From the NCBI GenBank assembly GCA_965249035.1, contig CBDFKV010000006.1:124001-188000 (forward strand): DNA of 64,000 nucleotides. The letters run 5' to 3'. How positions within the stretch are numbered: position 1 is the first letter of the stretch; the number at the start of each line of letters is the position of its first letter. The stretch is from CBDFKV01 sp965249035 (GTDB lineage: Bacteria; Pseudomonadota; Gammaproteobacteria; Arenicellales; Poriferihabitantaceae). A model generated the notes under the pieces. The model was not told the DNA's origin, did not search any database, and worked only from the letters and a program-made list of their open reading frames with translations. This document shows positions 36,386 to 44,928 of the stretch, piece by piece. The translations under genes were made by a program, and so were the position numbers.

Positions 36386-36712
36386 ATGAAAATTACTTCG
36401 CTACTAGCTATTATTTTGCCACTAATTGTAACCGTTGCTAACGCCGAGCCTCGCACCGCGCTAGTGGATATCACAAAAATGCGTCCCTACACCACTGGTG
36501 CCTACTTTGTTACTGTAAGCTCAAATCTTATGGCTAACGGTGCGCAATGCCACACGGTGTATAAAGTTAATGCCGCCGATGCAGGCGCAAAATCCGTAAT
36601 CGCCAGTTTGTTGACTGCCTATTCTTTAGAAAAAAAAATACAAATCGAGGTACCAACCGCAACTGGATGTATTGGTTTTGGTACACCGATAGCAAGCGTT
36701 TTCCTAAATTAG
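36386..36712 (+). CDS. Small secreted protein of unknown family
   Basis: The 108-residue protein has a signal peptide (MKITSLLAIILPLIVTVANA, cleavage after ANA) and a mature domain of about 88 residues with two cysteines (in AQCHTV and TGCIGF), suggesting one disulfide. No known family is recognised. It is the only rightward non-IS gene within the island besides the acyltransferase and converges on the polysaccharide operon, with which it shares the terminator at 36720-36752. The upstream 220 bases are AT-rich and lack other genes. Confidence 0.7.
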   Translation: MKITSLLAIILPLIVTVANAEPRTALVDITKMRPYTTGAYFVTVSSNLMANGAQCHTVYKVNAADAGAKSVIASLLTAYSLEKKIQIEVPTATGCIGFGTPIASVFLN

Positions 36713-36719
36713 TGCAAGT

Positions 36720-36752
36720 AATTTAAACCACTCTCGAGTGGTTTAAATTTTC
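36720..36752. terminator. Bidirectional Rho-independent terminator
   Basis: AATTTAAACCACTC (36720-36733) and GAGTGGTTTAAATT (36736-36749) form a near-perfect 14-bp stem with a tiny loop, flanked by TTTTC on the right and AT-rich sequence on the left. It lies between the convergent small secreted protein gene and the last gene of the polysaccharide operon and can serve both. Confidence 0.85.
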
Positions 36753-36777
36753 TCATTTGGTTGCCAAACGGGTTCAG

Positions 36778-37905
36778 CTAGGCAGCGGTTTTCCTTTTAA
36801 AATTGGCTATCTCGCGAAACCCTAAAGCGATCTTCTGGGCTGCGAAGCCCCACGAATGGCGCTTTCCCGGTTGTGTCTTTTGACTTGGATCGCTAACCTT
36901 TTCTATCTTCAAAAGCCCCGTCCCTATGGATGCTTCTGATTTTGGATCAACAAATACTGGCGACGTCTTAAACTCAAACTCTCTGAACACAGGTATATCT
37001 GAAAGAACCATCTTTTTGTTAAAACTGGACGCCTCAATTACCGGTAAGCAATACCCTTCTGCCAAAGAGACACACACAAAAGCTGTAGATAATGAATACA
37101 ACTCTGCAAGCCTCTGATCATCAACATTGATCTCTACTGAGACTCGCTCGCTATAGCGACAGTCAGATATCAGCTTATGGATATCCACCTTCCACCCTCT
37201 CTGGCCTACTATCTTGAGTAAGTAACTTCCTCCTTGGTCACAGTACAATTCATACCCATGGATCAATCTTTGATAATTCTTCCTAGGCTCTATGGCACCA
37301 ACTGCTAGAAAACAGGGTTCAATATCCTCGGTTTTTTGTAGTGCCTGCCACCTATCACCAAAGACACTCTCTTTCAGCATGGTCCCATTACGAATTACCT
37401 GCGTTTTGCTACTAACGCTTGGAAATAGCCGCAGTAACTCATCTTTCGTTGCTTGGCTAACCGTTATTAGTCTATCTGCTCGTTTTAAAGCAAGAGGGAA
37501 AAAGAGCTTTTCCGATAAAAGGTTAAGATATGGCACGGTATCTGGATGGGTCGCCCATACCAAATCATGCACTGTAACAACTACTTTGATGGCTTTGGGG
37601 ACTACCAACGGTAGATGGTGCCTCGGTGACCAATAGATATGAGGCTGATCATTCTTTAGCCAAAACGGCACAATCAAGTTCCACACCAAAAATCGTCCGT
37701 GGCTCAGGTTGGGTTTTCGTACACGCGCATTGTCCCCTGGGATCGAGATTGTCGATAGCGGTTCACCATCCAAATACAATATCCATTGCACGTTGCTTTG
37801 ACTTTGCGAGAATAAGTGAGGTAGCAAGCATTCCAGATACCTTCTTATTCCACTCATCGGTCGACATAGCGGCCTAGCATCCACTGCTATCACCAGATCT
37901 TTCAT
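36778..37905 (-). CDS. Glycosyltransferase family 4 (GT-B) protein
   Basis: The 375-residue protein is a GT-B fold sugar transferase of the GT4 family. The N-terminal half begins VIAVDARPLCRPMSGIRRYL; the C-terminal nucleotide-sugar domain shows LAVGAIEPRKNYQRLI and FVCVSLAEGYCLPVIEASSF, which includes the EG-x7-E motif (GYCLPVIEA). Cytoplasmic, acting on lipid-linked or other acceptor at the membrane face. It overlaps the preceding GT2 gene by 4 bases (ATGA) and is the final gene of the operon. Donor sugar cannot be told. Confidence 0.9.
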   Translation of the reverse strand: MKDLVIAVDARPLCRPMSGIRRYLECLLPHLFSQSQSNVQWILYLDGEPLSTISIPGDNARVRKPNLSHGRFLVWNLIVPFWLKNDQPHIYWSPRHHLPLVVPKAIKVVVTVHDLVWATHPDTVPYLNLLSEKLFFPLALKRADRLITVSQATKDELLRLFPSVSSKTQVIRNGTMLKESVFGDRWQALQKTEDIEPCFLAVGAIEPRKNYQRLIHGYELYCDQGGSYLLKIVGQRGWKVDIHKLISDCRYSERVSVEINVDDQRLAELYSLSTAFVCVSLAEGYCLPVIEASSFNKKMVLSDIPVFREFEFKTSPVFVDPKSEASIGTGLLKIEKVSDPSQKTQPGKRHSWGFAAQKIALGFREIANFKRKTAA

Positions 37906-38843
37906 CTTAAATAATAGTCTCGGCTTACTATCTCAGAAAAATTAGTATCTCTGTTTTTACCTATAAAAAAATGTATTAACGCTAAAATAGAAGGCTTAAT
38001 CTCATCACCGCGACCGACCACCAGTAAAAAAATAGGCCTTAAAACTGTTTTTACAACCAACACGGGAAACAAATATGGGAAGTGTTTGCGGTAAATATAC
38101 AATAAACTCCAGGTGGCATGATAAGCGGACTTCGTAATGCCTGAACTACTGGAAGAGCTCCCTGCTCGCTCATGAAATATTTTAATATTATTTAGCAACC
38201 CATATTTTAGATTAACTATTTTTATGCGCTCTCTATAATCTATTTCTTCACCGTAAAAAAATAATTCTTGATCAAAGAGTCCAACCTTTTCTACAACATC
38301 AATATGTAAAAAATAGGATGCTCCATCTATATACCAGTCATTTCGAATGCTCACATCAGAGCTGATATCCATTCTTTTAATTCGACCCAGGTATTTATTA
38401 AATCGTATCGCACCTGACTCGGCATTTCTAGAACTATCAACCAGGTGCCCGCCATAGATACCAGGCTCTTGCCCTTTCAAAGAAATACGCACTTGGTGGA
38501 GCATTTCTACAGTTAGTTGAGTATCGTTATTTAAAACCCAAAACCAGGTGACCTCATTATTTTTAAGTTCCTTGATGCATTCATTCATTCCTGCACCAAA
38601 CCCAGAATTGTATCGATTTCTTATTAATTGAATATCCCAGGCTTTAGGAAATGACTCATCTCTACCCGATTCAATCATTTTGTTTCCCAGCCATCGCCTT
38701 AGACTTTTGAAGTGATAGTTTTCCGATCCGTTATCACAGATCGCTATCTGCATCCACTCGATTTGGATCAAGTCCTTTAGTAGCCTTTTGGTAAGGTTGG
38801 AATGATTCCACTGCAGAATACATACTCCAACTTTCACAGCCAA
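37902..38843 (-). CDS. Glycosyltransferase family 2, rhamnosyltransferase-like
   Basis: The 313-residue protein has a GT-A fold: VCILQWNHSNLTKRLLKDL, IQLIRNRYNSGFGAGMNECI and the DxD-containing FWVLNNDTQLT, followed by a second acidic block FFYGEEIDYRERI, as in WbbL-like rhamnosyltransferases. A C-terminal hydrophobic stretch (about 255-285) may contact the membrane. It overlaps the downstream GT4 gene by 4 bases. Base composition is clearly AT-richer than in housekeeping genes. Confidence 0.9.
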   Translation of the reverse strand: MAVKVGVCILQWNHSNLTKRLLKDLIQIEWMQIAICDNGSENYHFKSLRRWLGNKMIESGRDESFPKAWDIQLIRNRYNSGFGAGMNECIKELKNNEVTWFWVLNNDTQLTVEMLHQVRISLKGQEPGIYGGHLVDSSRNAESGAIRFNKYLGRIKRMDISSDVSIRNDWYIDGASYFLHIDVVEKVGLFDQELFFYGEEIDYRERIKIVNLKYGLLNNIKIFHERAGSSSSSSGITKSAYHATWSLLYIYRKHFPYLFPVLVVKTVLRPIFLLVVGRGDEIKPSILALIHFFIGKNRDTNFSEIVSRDYYLR

Positions 38844-38900
38844 GTCCTTAACAGCAAAACGGAAAATATAACAACAACAAAAACTTATGCCTAGTTCTCA

Positions 38901-39677
38901 TTACACGTGCTTCACGTGGATAATCTCGGTCGACAGCTGATCACTAGCTGTCTGGTACAATGCCATATCAAGACTGTTCCGCCTTTCCACTTCATCATAT
39001 AACGTATCGCCAAGCGCACTCATTAACTGCTGTCGTTTTTCTAAAATACTTAACTGTGAGGAAGCAGTGGAATTTTCATGCACATCGGAGATTTCCAGCA
39101 CTTGACCATCTGATAGCAGTTTTTGCTTGAGCACTAATAAAGATTGATTGAACCGATCAACCACCCCAACCATATAGCAGTTGCCAATAAATCTATTTGC
39201 CACCTTAAAACGCTCTTCAATGGGGGTATTACGCGGCAATACGGAAGTACAGTAATGAGTGAAATAATTCGCCACAACAATCGGCCGATGATCGAATCGC
39301 CAGCGCAAGTAGTCTGACAAATTATATTTCTTAGCCGCTTGGGCTCCCGGTGTATCTGCCTGCTGCTGACGCTCAAAGCGATAAACTGAGCCAATACGTT
39401 CAACCGGATCTCGCAACAATACTATTGTCTTGTAATTAACACCATCACTACTTTCTAACGGTAAAGGCATACAGTGACTTGATATCGCTAACAGACCTGG
39501 GTGCGCAAAAATATATCGATCTAGATAATGCTGGCCTCCTTCGTGCATTAGCTCATCTTTCCGGTGATCACAAAATTTTTCAGCGAAATTATGATGCAAT
39601 ATTTTGTCTAAGGAAGTTCCAGCATTTTTAAAAATATGCCCATGAACCAGTACTACACGTTGACTAATAATATTCAT
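38901..39677 (-). CDS. Sulfotransferase family protein
   Basis: The protein (258 residues from the ATG at 39677; a start at 39692 is also possible) has the PAPS-binding loop VHGHIFKNAGTSLDKIL and the 3'-phosphate-binding motif LLRDPVERIGSVYRF. Those two motifs define the Sulfotransfer_2 type enzymes that move sulfate from PAPS to carbohydrate hydroxyls. Its place between glycosyltransferases suggests sulfation of the exported glycan. No PAPS synthesis genes are in the window. It is 58 bases upstream of the GT2 gene. Confidence 0.85.
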   Translation of the reverse strand: MNIISQRVVLVHGHIFKNAGTSLDKILHHNFAEKFCDHRKDELMHEGGQHYLDRYIFAHPGLLAISSHCMPLPLESSDGVNYKTIVLLRDPVERIGSVYRFERQQQADTPGAQAAKKYNLSDYLRWRFDHRPIVVANYFTHYCTSVLPRNTPIEERFKVANRFIGNCYMVGVVDRFNQSLLVLKQKLLSDGQVLEISDVHENSTASSQLSILEKRQQLMSALGDTLYDEVERRNSLDMALYQTASDQLSTEIIHVKHV

Positions 39678-40035
39678 TATTAACAATTTCAAAAAATATA
39701 TATAATTAACTTCAAGGCATTACCCCTGCTGAATCTGTGCTTAATAATGTTGACGGACGACTCACTCACTTCTTTTCGGTAGCACTTACTGTTTTATACT
39801 GACATTGATTTCCCAGAAAAGGTCTCTGGGCTATTCCCAATCAAACGATAATTCAGCCGTCATTGATGGCCTTTACGGCTTGAATTGCAAGGTTTAAAGA
39901 GTGTAATGCTCATACTTTATCCCATCATTAGCGCGGGGGAATTTCATACTGTAATTATACTGCAAAGTCCCTTGTAATCCCCCCATTTTTAATGGGAGTT
40001 TTAAGTAGAGCCATCTAGGCAGCATTCAGCAAATA
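39678..40035. other. IS-scarred intergenic region
   Basis: No intact gene. At about 39812-39842 the minus strand reads TGATTGGGAATAGCCCAGAG followed by ACC, similar to an IS3-family left end. At about 39975-39995 the minus strand carries a GGGGGGATTACAAGGGA end that continues the IS3 remnant on the other side of IS630 copy 2 (its transposase would end GGIPPRYLLNAA before a TAG once the IS630 is removed). The stretch is therefore mostly debris of earlier insertions. Confidence 0.5.
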
Positions 40036-41131
40036 TTAACTCACAGCTCAAATACCCTAAGAGGCGTACTTGATTGACGTGTGTTGAAAATATGATTTCA
40101 CTCGCTCTGGCAGGGCCTGAAGCCTACGCATGTGGCTCAGCACTTTCTTCTCCAGTTGCGTTTGGGTACGAGCCGGGGAAGACGCTCGGATTCCCTGTTT
40201 AAGGTCGCAATTTAGATATTCATCCGGATTCATGTCGGGACTATAAGCGGGCAAGTAGTAAACCTCGATCTTGTCCTGATTTTCGTCCAGCCACTTTTTT
40301 ACTACCTTGGCGTGATGAACACGCAAGTTGTCGAGTATCAAAAACACTCTATCATCACTATCTTTGATCAGCCGCTTCATAAAGCGAATCAATACCTTGG
40401 CGGTCATATTTTCCCGGTAAGTCATGAACCGTAGCTTGCCTTGATTGTTGACCGCAGATATTAAATTGGTTCGAAAGCGCCGGGCACTCTTCGTCAGTAC
40501 TGGCGTCTGACCTCGGGGGGCGTAGCCTCGCTCATGTTGGCATTGATTACTGATACCAGTTTCATCGCCCCAGTAGATCGTTCCACCCAGCAATGCTGCA
40601 CGCTTTTGAATAAATGGGTAAGTTTCCTCCAACCAATCTATGGTGGCCTTGTCTGACCGTTCATAAGCATACTTGGTACCTTTCTGGGGCGTGTAGCCCC
40701 AGCGTTTCATGTAGTCGCTGATGACTTGCTGGGAAACCAAAATGCCCCACATATCTTTCAATAGAGCGCGTAGAGCCGCGCTGCTCCACAGCGCAAATGG
40801 AAGCTGCAACTGATCCGGACATTTGCCAACAACAATTTCCTGTAAGCATTTTTCCTGCGCCGCAGTCAGTAGCCGACCATCGCCATTACGTCGACCGCGC
40901 TGCCCTATTTTCAGCGCCGACTCTCCGCCCGTCTGATAACGGCTGATCCACTCACATATCGTCTGATAGTGAACATCTACAATTTCAGCTATCTGTTTCC
41001 GGCTCATCCCTTTTTGAAACAACCGAACTGCTTGGTCTCGGTTATGTTGCTGAACATCGGTACTACGTTTGCGGGCATCTTTTCTCTCATCACCCATTAT
41101 AACACTTAAGGGTATTTGAGTTGTGAGTTAA
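40036..41131 (-). mobile_element. IS630-family insertion sequence, copy 2
   Basis: The 1096-bp element has the same terminal repeats as copy 1 and is flanked by TA (40034-40035 and 41132-41133). It differs from copy 1 by one missing A near the transposase start. It inserted into the last codons of an IS3-type orfB remnant, so this is a nested insertion. Same orientation as copy 1, 4.0 kb away. Confidence 0.94.
40057..41097 (-). CDS. IS630-family transposase (copy 2)
   Basis: The 346-residue protein has the same HTH and DDE motifs as copy 1 (IYWGDETGISN, FLILDNLRVHH, LPAYSPDMNPDEYLN). The start is a standard ATG giving MGDERKDARKR; in copy 1 one additional base shifts the frame so that this ATG is lost and translation must begin at GTG or a later ATG. 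Copy 2 is therefore probably the more original form. Confidence 0.92.
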   Translation of the reverse strand: MGDERKDARKRSTDVQQHNRDQAVRLFQKGMSRKQIAEIVDVHYQTICEWISRYQTGGESALKIGQRGRRNGDGRLLTAAQEKCLQEIVVGKCPDQLQLPFALWSSAALRALLKDMWGILVSQQVISDYMKRWGYTPQKGTKYAYERSDKATIDWLEETYPFIQKRAALLGGTIYWGDETGISNQCQHERGYAPRGQTPVLTKSARRFRTNLISAVNNQGKLRFMTYRENMTAKVLIRFMKRLIKDSDDRVFLILDNLRVHHAKVVKKWLDENQDKIEVYYLPAYSPDMNPDEYLNCDLKQGIRASSPARTQTQLEKKVLSHMRRLQALPERVKSYFQHTSIKYAS

Positions 41132-41133
41132 TA

Positions 41134-41462
41134 TCTTGGTGGTATACCACCAATTGCTGTATGCGGCCTTTCGTTATTGTACTGCCACATCCACTTTGTA
41201 GCCAACCATTGTGCTTGCTCAACGGAGTCAAACAGGTGCAAGTCTAGCCACTCGTGACGAGCAGTACGGTTAAATCGTTCAATATAGGCATTCTGTGTCG
41301 GCTTGCCTGGTTGAATGTAGAGCAAAGTGATCTGATGCTTATTTGCCCAGTCAATCAGTTGATGACTTACGTATTCAGGGCCGTTGTCGCAGCGAATGGC
41401 ACTCGGCTTACCACGCCACTCAATGACCTGTTCCAGCGCACGAATCACACGGCCGCTGGGTA
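41134..41462 (-). pseudogene. IS3-family orfB fragment (C-terminal catalytic part)
   Basis: The frame encodes the end of an IS3-type integrase core: AIRCDNGPEYVSHQLIDWA with the second Asp, the Glu in AYIERFNRTARHEWLD, and YNNERPHTAIGGIPPRY. The first Asp and the whole N-terminal half are missing beyond 41462, and the last codons are interrupted by IS630 copy 2. It is a distinct subtype from the intact IS3 at 17.3 kb. Confidence 0.88.
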
Positions 41463-41464
41463 AT

Positions 41465-41507
41465 GATAGTGTAATCCCCCAACTAATTTACGGGGGATTA
41501 CACTATC
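41465..41507. repeat. Perfect 16-bp inverted repeat with 11-base loop
   Basis: GATAGTGTAATCCCCC (41465-41480) and GGGGGATTACACTATC (41492-41507) are perfectly complementary, with loop AACTAATTTAC. The TGTAATCCCCC core also occurs at about 39974-39985 at the other end of the IS3 remnant, so this probably is the left terminus of that IS (or two abutting ends) left after an internal deletion. No T-run follows on either strand, so it is unlikely to be a simple terminator. Confidence 0.85.
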
Positions 41508-41556
41508 ACCGGTAGAATTTGAAGACCGACACCAAAAACAGCCAGAAGATGTCTAG
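41503..41556 (+). pseudogene. IS3-type OrfB C-terminal tail fragment
   Basis: The plus-strand frame reads LSPVEFEDRHQKQPEDV then TAG. SPVEFE is a common last motif of IS3-family OrfB proteins (after the YN-x-R-x-H-x-x-x-G block). It is only 17 codons, in the opposite orientation to the neighbouring IS3 remnant, and indicates another older insertion at this place. Confidence 0.5.
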
Positions 41557-41585
41557 GATTTTGGTGGCAATTCAAATGGTAATAA

Positions 41586-42275
41586 TTATTTAGAAAAATA
41601 ACAGTTGGCAGAATGGTAGTCTTCAGGTAGACCTATGTCGATAAAATATCCATTACTTACATACGAATAAAATCCTGAGATCTTTTTTTCGAGAACTTCT
41701 TTTTCAAAAGAAAATTTTTGATCCAAAGAGAAATTATTTAAAAGCTCTTTTTTTAAATAATATATCCCTGAATTTATAATACCATCGCCTGCTCCTCCTT
41801 TTTCCAGCACCGAAATAACTTTACTAGTAGCAGACAACTTGATCTGACCATACCTGCTAACATCTGAGACTTGGGCACCAACGATACAAAGACTTGCATC
41901 CATTTTTCTAGAATGATCGACAACCTTCGAACAGGAAACATCGCAGAATGAATCTCCATTAAAAACAAAGAACCTATCAGAAACAACCATCTCCATCGCA
42001 TTTCTAATAGCGCCCCCAGTACCTAATGGTTCAACTTCTTCAGAAAAAAGTATCTCTATATCTATAGGATTGTCTTCGAGCACTTGTGATTGAAAATATT
42101 CTGCTCGATAACCAGTAGCTAAAATAGCTTTTGAGAATCCTTGCTTCTGTAGCTCTTGAAGTATCCAATAAACAAAAGGTTTACCTCCCACCAAAACCAG
42201 CGGTTTAGGTATATCTCCTGAAATACTTTTTAGCCGGGTTCCCTTTCCACCGACCAAGACTATTGCTTCCAACAC
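41586..42275 (-). CDS. hddC: D-glycero-alpha-D-manno-heptose 1-phosphate guanylyltransferase (HddC-like)
   Basis: The 229-residue protein is a sugar-phosphate nucleotidyltransferase: AIVLVGGKGTRLKSISGDIP at the N-terminus, then KPLVLVGGKPFVYWIL, FVFNGDSFCDV and the FDIGLPEDY-like end (GYFIDIGLPEDYHSA). In HddC it makes GDP-heptose from heptose-1-phosphate. The call as HddC rather than another nucleotidyltransferase rests on direct linkage to gmhA and hddA (5-base gap to gmhA). Length matches HddC (about 230). Confidence 0.87.
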   Translation of the reverse strand: MLEAIVLVGGKGTRLKSISGDIPKPLVLVGGKPFVYWILQELQKQGFSKAILATGYRAEYFQSQVLEDNPIDIEILFSEEVEPLGTGGAIRNAMEMVVSDRFFVFNGDSFCDVSCSKVVDHSRKMDASLCIVGAQVSDVSRYGQIKLSATSKVISVLEKGGAGDGIINSGIYYLKKELLNNFSLDQKFSFEKEVLEKKISGFYSYVSNGYFIDIGLPEDYHSANCYFSK

Positions 42276-42280
42276 TAAAA

Positions 42281-42859
42281 TTATCCAAAAATTTGTTGTT
42301 CAACAATTGCACAAATAATGTGGCCTATACATATATGGCATTCTTGAATATTTGGTGTCGATTTCGAAGGCACAGCAAGACTGTAATCACAAAGAGAGCT
42401 CAAAACTCCTGCGTTACCACATAGAGCAACTGTTATTATCGCTTTCTCTTTCGCCACATCTACGGCTCGTACCACATTCTGAGAATTTCCTGAAGTACTA
42501 ATACCTATAAAAACATCCCCTTTAACTCCTTGTGCTTGTAGCTGCCTTGAGAACAAATTTTCATAGCCATAATCATTGCTAATCGCAGTTAACATGGATG
42601 TATCAGTGGTTAACGCCAAGGCTGGCAACCCTGGTCGATCAAAATAAAATCGGCTGACAAACTCTGCCGCTATGTGTTGTGAATCAGCCGCACTCCCGCC
42701 ATTCCCTGCAAGAATCACTTTATTTCCACGCTGATAACAATCAATTATTAAATTAGTTACTGTGGAAATGTTTGCCAATAACAAGTCATCATCTAAAATA
42801 TTTTGTTTAGTTCTAATGCTTTTTATTAAATACTTACTAATATAATTTAAATTGTCCAT
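42281..42859 (-). CDS. gmhA: Sedoheptulose-7-phosphate isomerase GmhA
   Basis: The 192-residue SIS-domain protein isomerises sedoheptulose-7-phosphate to D-glycero-D-manno-heptose-7-phosphate. AGNGGSAADSQHIAAEFVSRF, GISTSGNSQNVVRAV and NIQECHICIGHIICAIVE are GmhA-type (HxxxE metal ligands). It overlaps the end of hddA; the ATG at 42859 or a GTG at 42868 may be used. Different from the DiaA gene at 13522. It supplies the first step of the GDP-heptose route, and of ADP-heptose synthesis for rfaE2 unless another copy exists elsewhere. Confidence 0.93.
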   Translation of the reverse strand: MDNLNYISKYLIKSIRTKQNILDDDLLLANISTVTNLIIDCYQRGNKVILAGNGGSAADSQHIAAEFVSRFYFDRPGLPALALTTDTSMLTAISNDYGYENLFSRQLQAQGVKGDVFIGISTSGNSQNVVRAVDVAKEKAIITVALCGNAGVLSSLCDYSLAVPSKSTPNIQECHICIGHIICAIVEQQIFG

Positions 42860-43878
42860 GAGGTACACCCTTCACTTACAAATTGCACGTTATATACTTG
42901 ACCATCAATCTTTCTTAAAGCTACTTGCAGGTTTGGTTTGTCAATCGGATCAACAAAAATCATCATAAACCCTCCACCACCTGCACCAGAAACTTTTAGA
43001 GATTTCGCACCATTGTCAAAAGCGGTCTTTTCAATACCTTCTAATAACGGGTTAGTTATTGATTTAGAAGTATTTTTTTTGGCTTCCCACGAGTGACGCA
43101 TTTCATTAATCAGACCATCAATATCTCCTTTTAATAATAATTCTTTCATTTTAAAAGCAGCCTCTTTAACTTGATGCATTGCTTCCAACGACTTTCCGTC
43201 CTTATGGCCTATCGATTCCATTTGATCCTTAATAATGGTCGCCGAGTCTCGAGAAGCACCAGTATAAAATAACAACAAAGACGATTCAAGTTCACTAAAT
43301 ATGCGTGCGTGTATTCGCAATGGGTTAACTATTACTCTATTACCCCCATAAAACTCAATGAAGTTTACACCACCAAAAGTTGCAGCATATTGGTCTTGTT
43401 TTCCACCAGACAAACCGCAATCAGTACGTTCAATTTCGAATGCTAATTGAGCCACATCATATTCGCCTAAAGGAAGGCCTAACAAATATCGAAATGCCTC
43501 TATCATAGCAACGACCATGGTTGATGATGATCCGAGCCCAGATCCAGGAGGCGAATCGGAGTAGGTAATAACCTTGACCGGAAAGTTTTTACCGTCGCAA
43601 TAGTCATCCACAATTCTCCTATACACCGCTCTATGTAAGGGCAGGTCTCCAGAAATTTCTAAATTATCATCTAAAGAAAATGACTCCTTTCGAGTCAAAT
43701 CTTTTGCTTCAAAACTAATATCTGTTATAGCTTCATCTACCACCAAGGTACAATTTGCGTACATGTTTATAGTAGCATTCAAAACACACCCGCCAAATGT
43801 GTCGCTATAAGGTGATACATCCGTTCCACCTCCGGCGACACCCAACCTAAGTGGCGCCCTTGTTCTTACTGTTTTCAT
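42847..43878 (-). CDS. hddA: D-glycero-alpha-D-manno-heptose-7-phosphate kinase HddA
   Basis: The 343-residue GHMP kinase phosphorylates heptose-7-phosphate at C1 with alpha configuration. APLRLGVAGGGTDVSPYSD at the N-terminus, the ATP loop SPPGSGLGSSSTMVV (about residues 109-123) and KVSGAGGGGFMM are the GHMP motifs of HddA-type kinases. Its upstream ribosome-site region was moved by IS1595 copy 2, inserted only 12 bases before the ATG (13 bases originally separated the upstream stop from this start). Translation may depend on IS-derived sequence. Confidence 0.93.
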   Translation of the reverse strand: MKTVRTRAPLRLGVAGGGTDVSPYSDTFGGCVLNATINMYANCTLVVDEAITDISFEAKDLTRKESFSLDDNLEISGDLPLHRAVYRRIVDDYCDGKNFPVKVITYSDSPPGSGLGSSSTMVVAMIEAFRYLLGLPLGEYDVAQLAFEIERTDCGLSGGKQDQYAATFGGVNFIEFYGGNRVIVNPLRIHARIFSELESSLLLFYTGASRDSATIIKDQMESIGHKDGKSLEAMHQVKEAAFKMKELLLKGDIDGLINEMRHSWEAKKNTSKSITNPLLEGIEKTAFDNGAKSLKVSGAGGGGFMMIFVDPIDKPNLQVALRKIDGQVYNVQFVSEGCTSWTI

Positions 43879-43890
43879 TTTAGTAGTTTG

Positions 43891-44928
43891 CGCTATGTTT
43901 GGATTACATGTTGAGGCGCTGCTCTGAGTGCTTGATGCAAGAACAGTTGCCCAGTCATTTCATCAAGATGTTTATCAAGCATCCTTCGCCAACCGAGATA
44001 ATTGGGTAGCCAGCGAGTTGCCACCCCATTAAACCGCCCCATCCAACGTTTCAGGCGGCTGTCATAAGCATTAACGTTTTGAACATGCCAAGTTCCTTTA
44101 CCACCATGGCCATGATATCCCGCAACAAAATAGCCAGCCTCAAGGTTGAGGGATTTCGCCGCCACACCATAACTGGGATGTCCATCGGTCGATAAGACGG
44201 CATCCTTCGCTAGCGCAGGCTTGAGTACCTTTGTAAATGTTTTGGCTGTGCAGTCATCCAGAACAGCGTCACTGACCATTCGGCTGCCGCGCTGCATAAC
44301 GATCATCACCGGCACACGCTCTTTGCCATCTACACCCGATGAACCGCCACGCTTCCTGGCCTGACGGGGTAAGCGGCGCTGACCCTTATAAGAACGCCGG
44401 AATATCGTTTCATCCGCCTCAACAATGCCAGTCAAATTCTCGGCCTTATGCTCACGCAAGGCATCCAGGAAACGATGCCGCCATCGAAAACTGCGATCCA
44501 CTGCTAAGCCCACCCGTTCAGCAGCTTTGCGAATACTCAAGCCCTCGACCATGCATTCGGCGTAGGCCAGCAACTTATCTTTATCGTTCAAGCGACAAAA
44601 GCCTGTGCCGGTTAAAGCTGTAAACGTTTTCAAGCAAGCTTTACAACGATAGCGCTGCTGACCGTTAGTTCTTCCATGACGAAAAATGTCGTCCGCTTGG
44701 CAATGTGGACAAATCACTGCCCCGTCAAGACGCTCTTCCGTCAGTCGTAAACTACCGTGCTCGTCACTCATGGCCGACACCCTGCCTGATAGCAATTCGA
44801 ACTGCTCCGGCGTTAAGCCTTCAAGACTGGCAACAAGTGCTTGATATTCGTCACGTTTCATAGCATTCTGTAAGTGGTTGTTATGGCTTGATTATACCAT
44901 CTATTCAACATTGATTCCGAACAGAGCG
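43891..44928 (-). mobile_element. IS1595-family insertion sequence, copy 2
   Basis: Same 1038-bp length and ends as copy 1 but inverted. It is flanked by an 8-bp target duplication GTAGTTTG (43883-43890 and 44929-44936). It lies between the stop of the SDR dehydratase gene and the start of hddA, with its transposase transcribed in the operon direction, so it is polar or provides its own promoter for downstream genes. Confidence 0.95.
43893..44861 (-). CDS. IS1595-family transposase (copy 2)
   Basis: The 322-residue protein is identical to that of copy 1: zinc ribbon CPHCQADD/CKAC, DDE core with VEADETIFRRSYKG and LSTDGHPSY. Identity and intact ends point to very recent duplication. It is encoded in the same direction as the flanking heptose genes. 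Confidence 0.93.
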   Translation of the reverse strand: MKRDEYQALVASLEGLTPEQFELLSGRVSAMSDEHGSLRLTEERLDGAVICPHCQADDIFRHGRTNGQQRYRCKACLKTFTALTGTGFCRLNDKDKLLAYAECMVEGLSIRKAAERVGLAVDRSFRWRHRFLDALREHKAENLTGIVEADETIFRRSYKGQRRLPRQARKRGGSSGVDGKERVPVMIVMQRGSRMVSDAVLDDCTAKTFTKVLKPALAKDAVLSTDGHPSYGVAAKSLNLEAGYFVAGYHGHGGKGTWHVQNVNAYDSRLKRWMGRFNGVATRWLPNYLGWRRMLDKHLDEMTGQLFLHQALRAAPQHVIQT

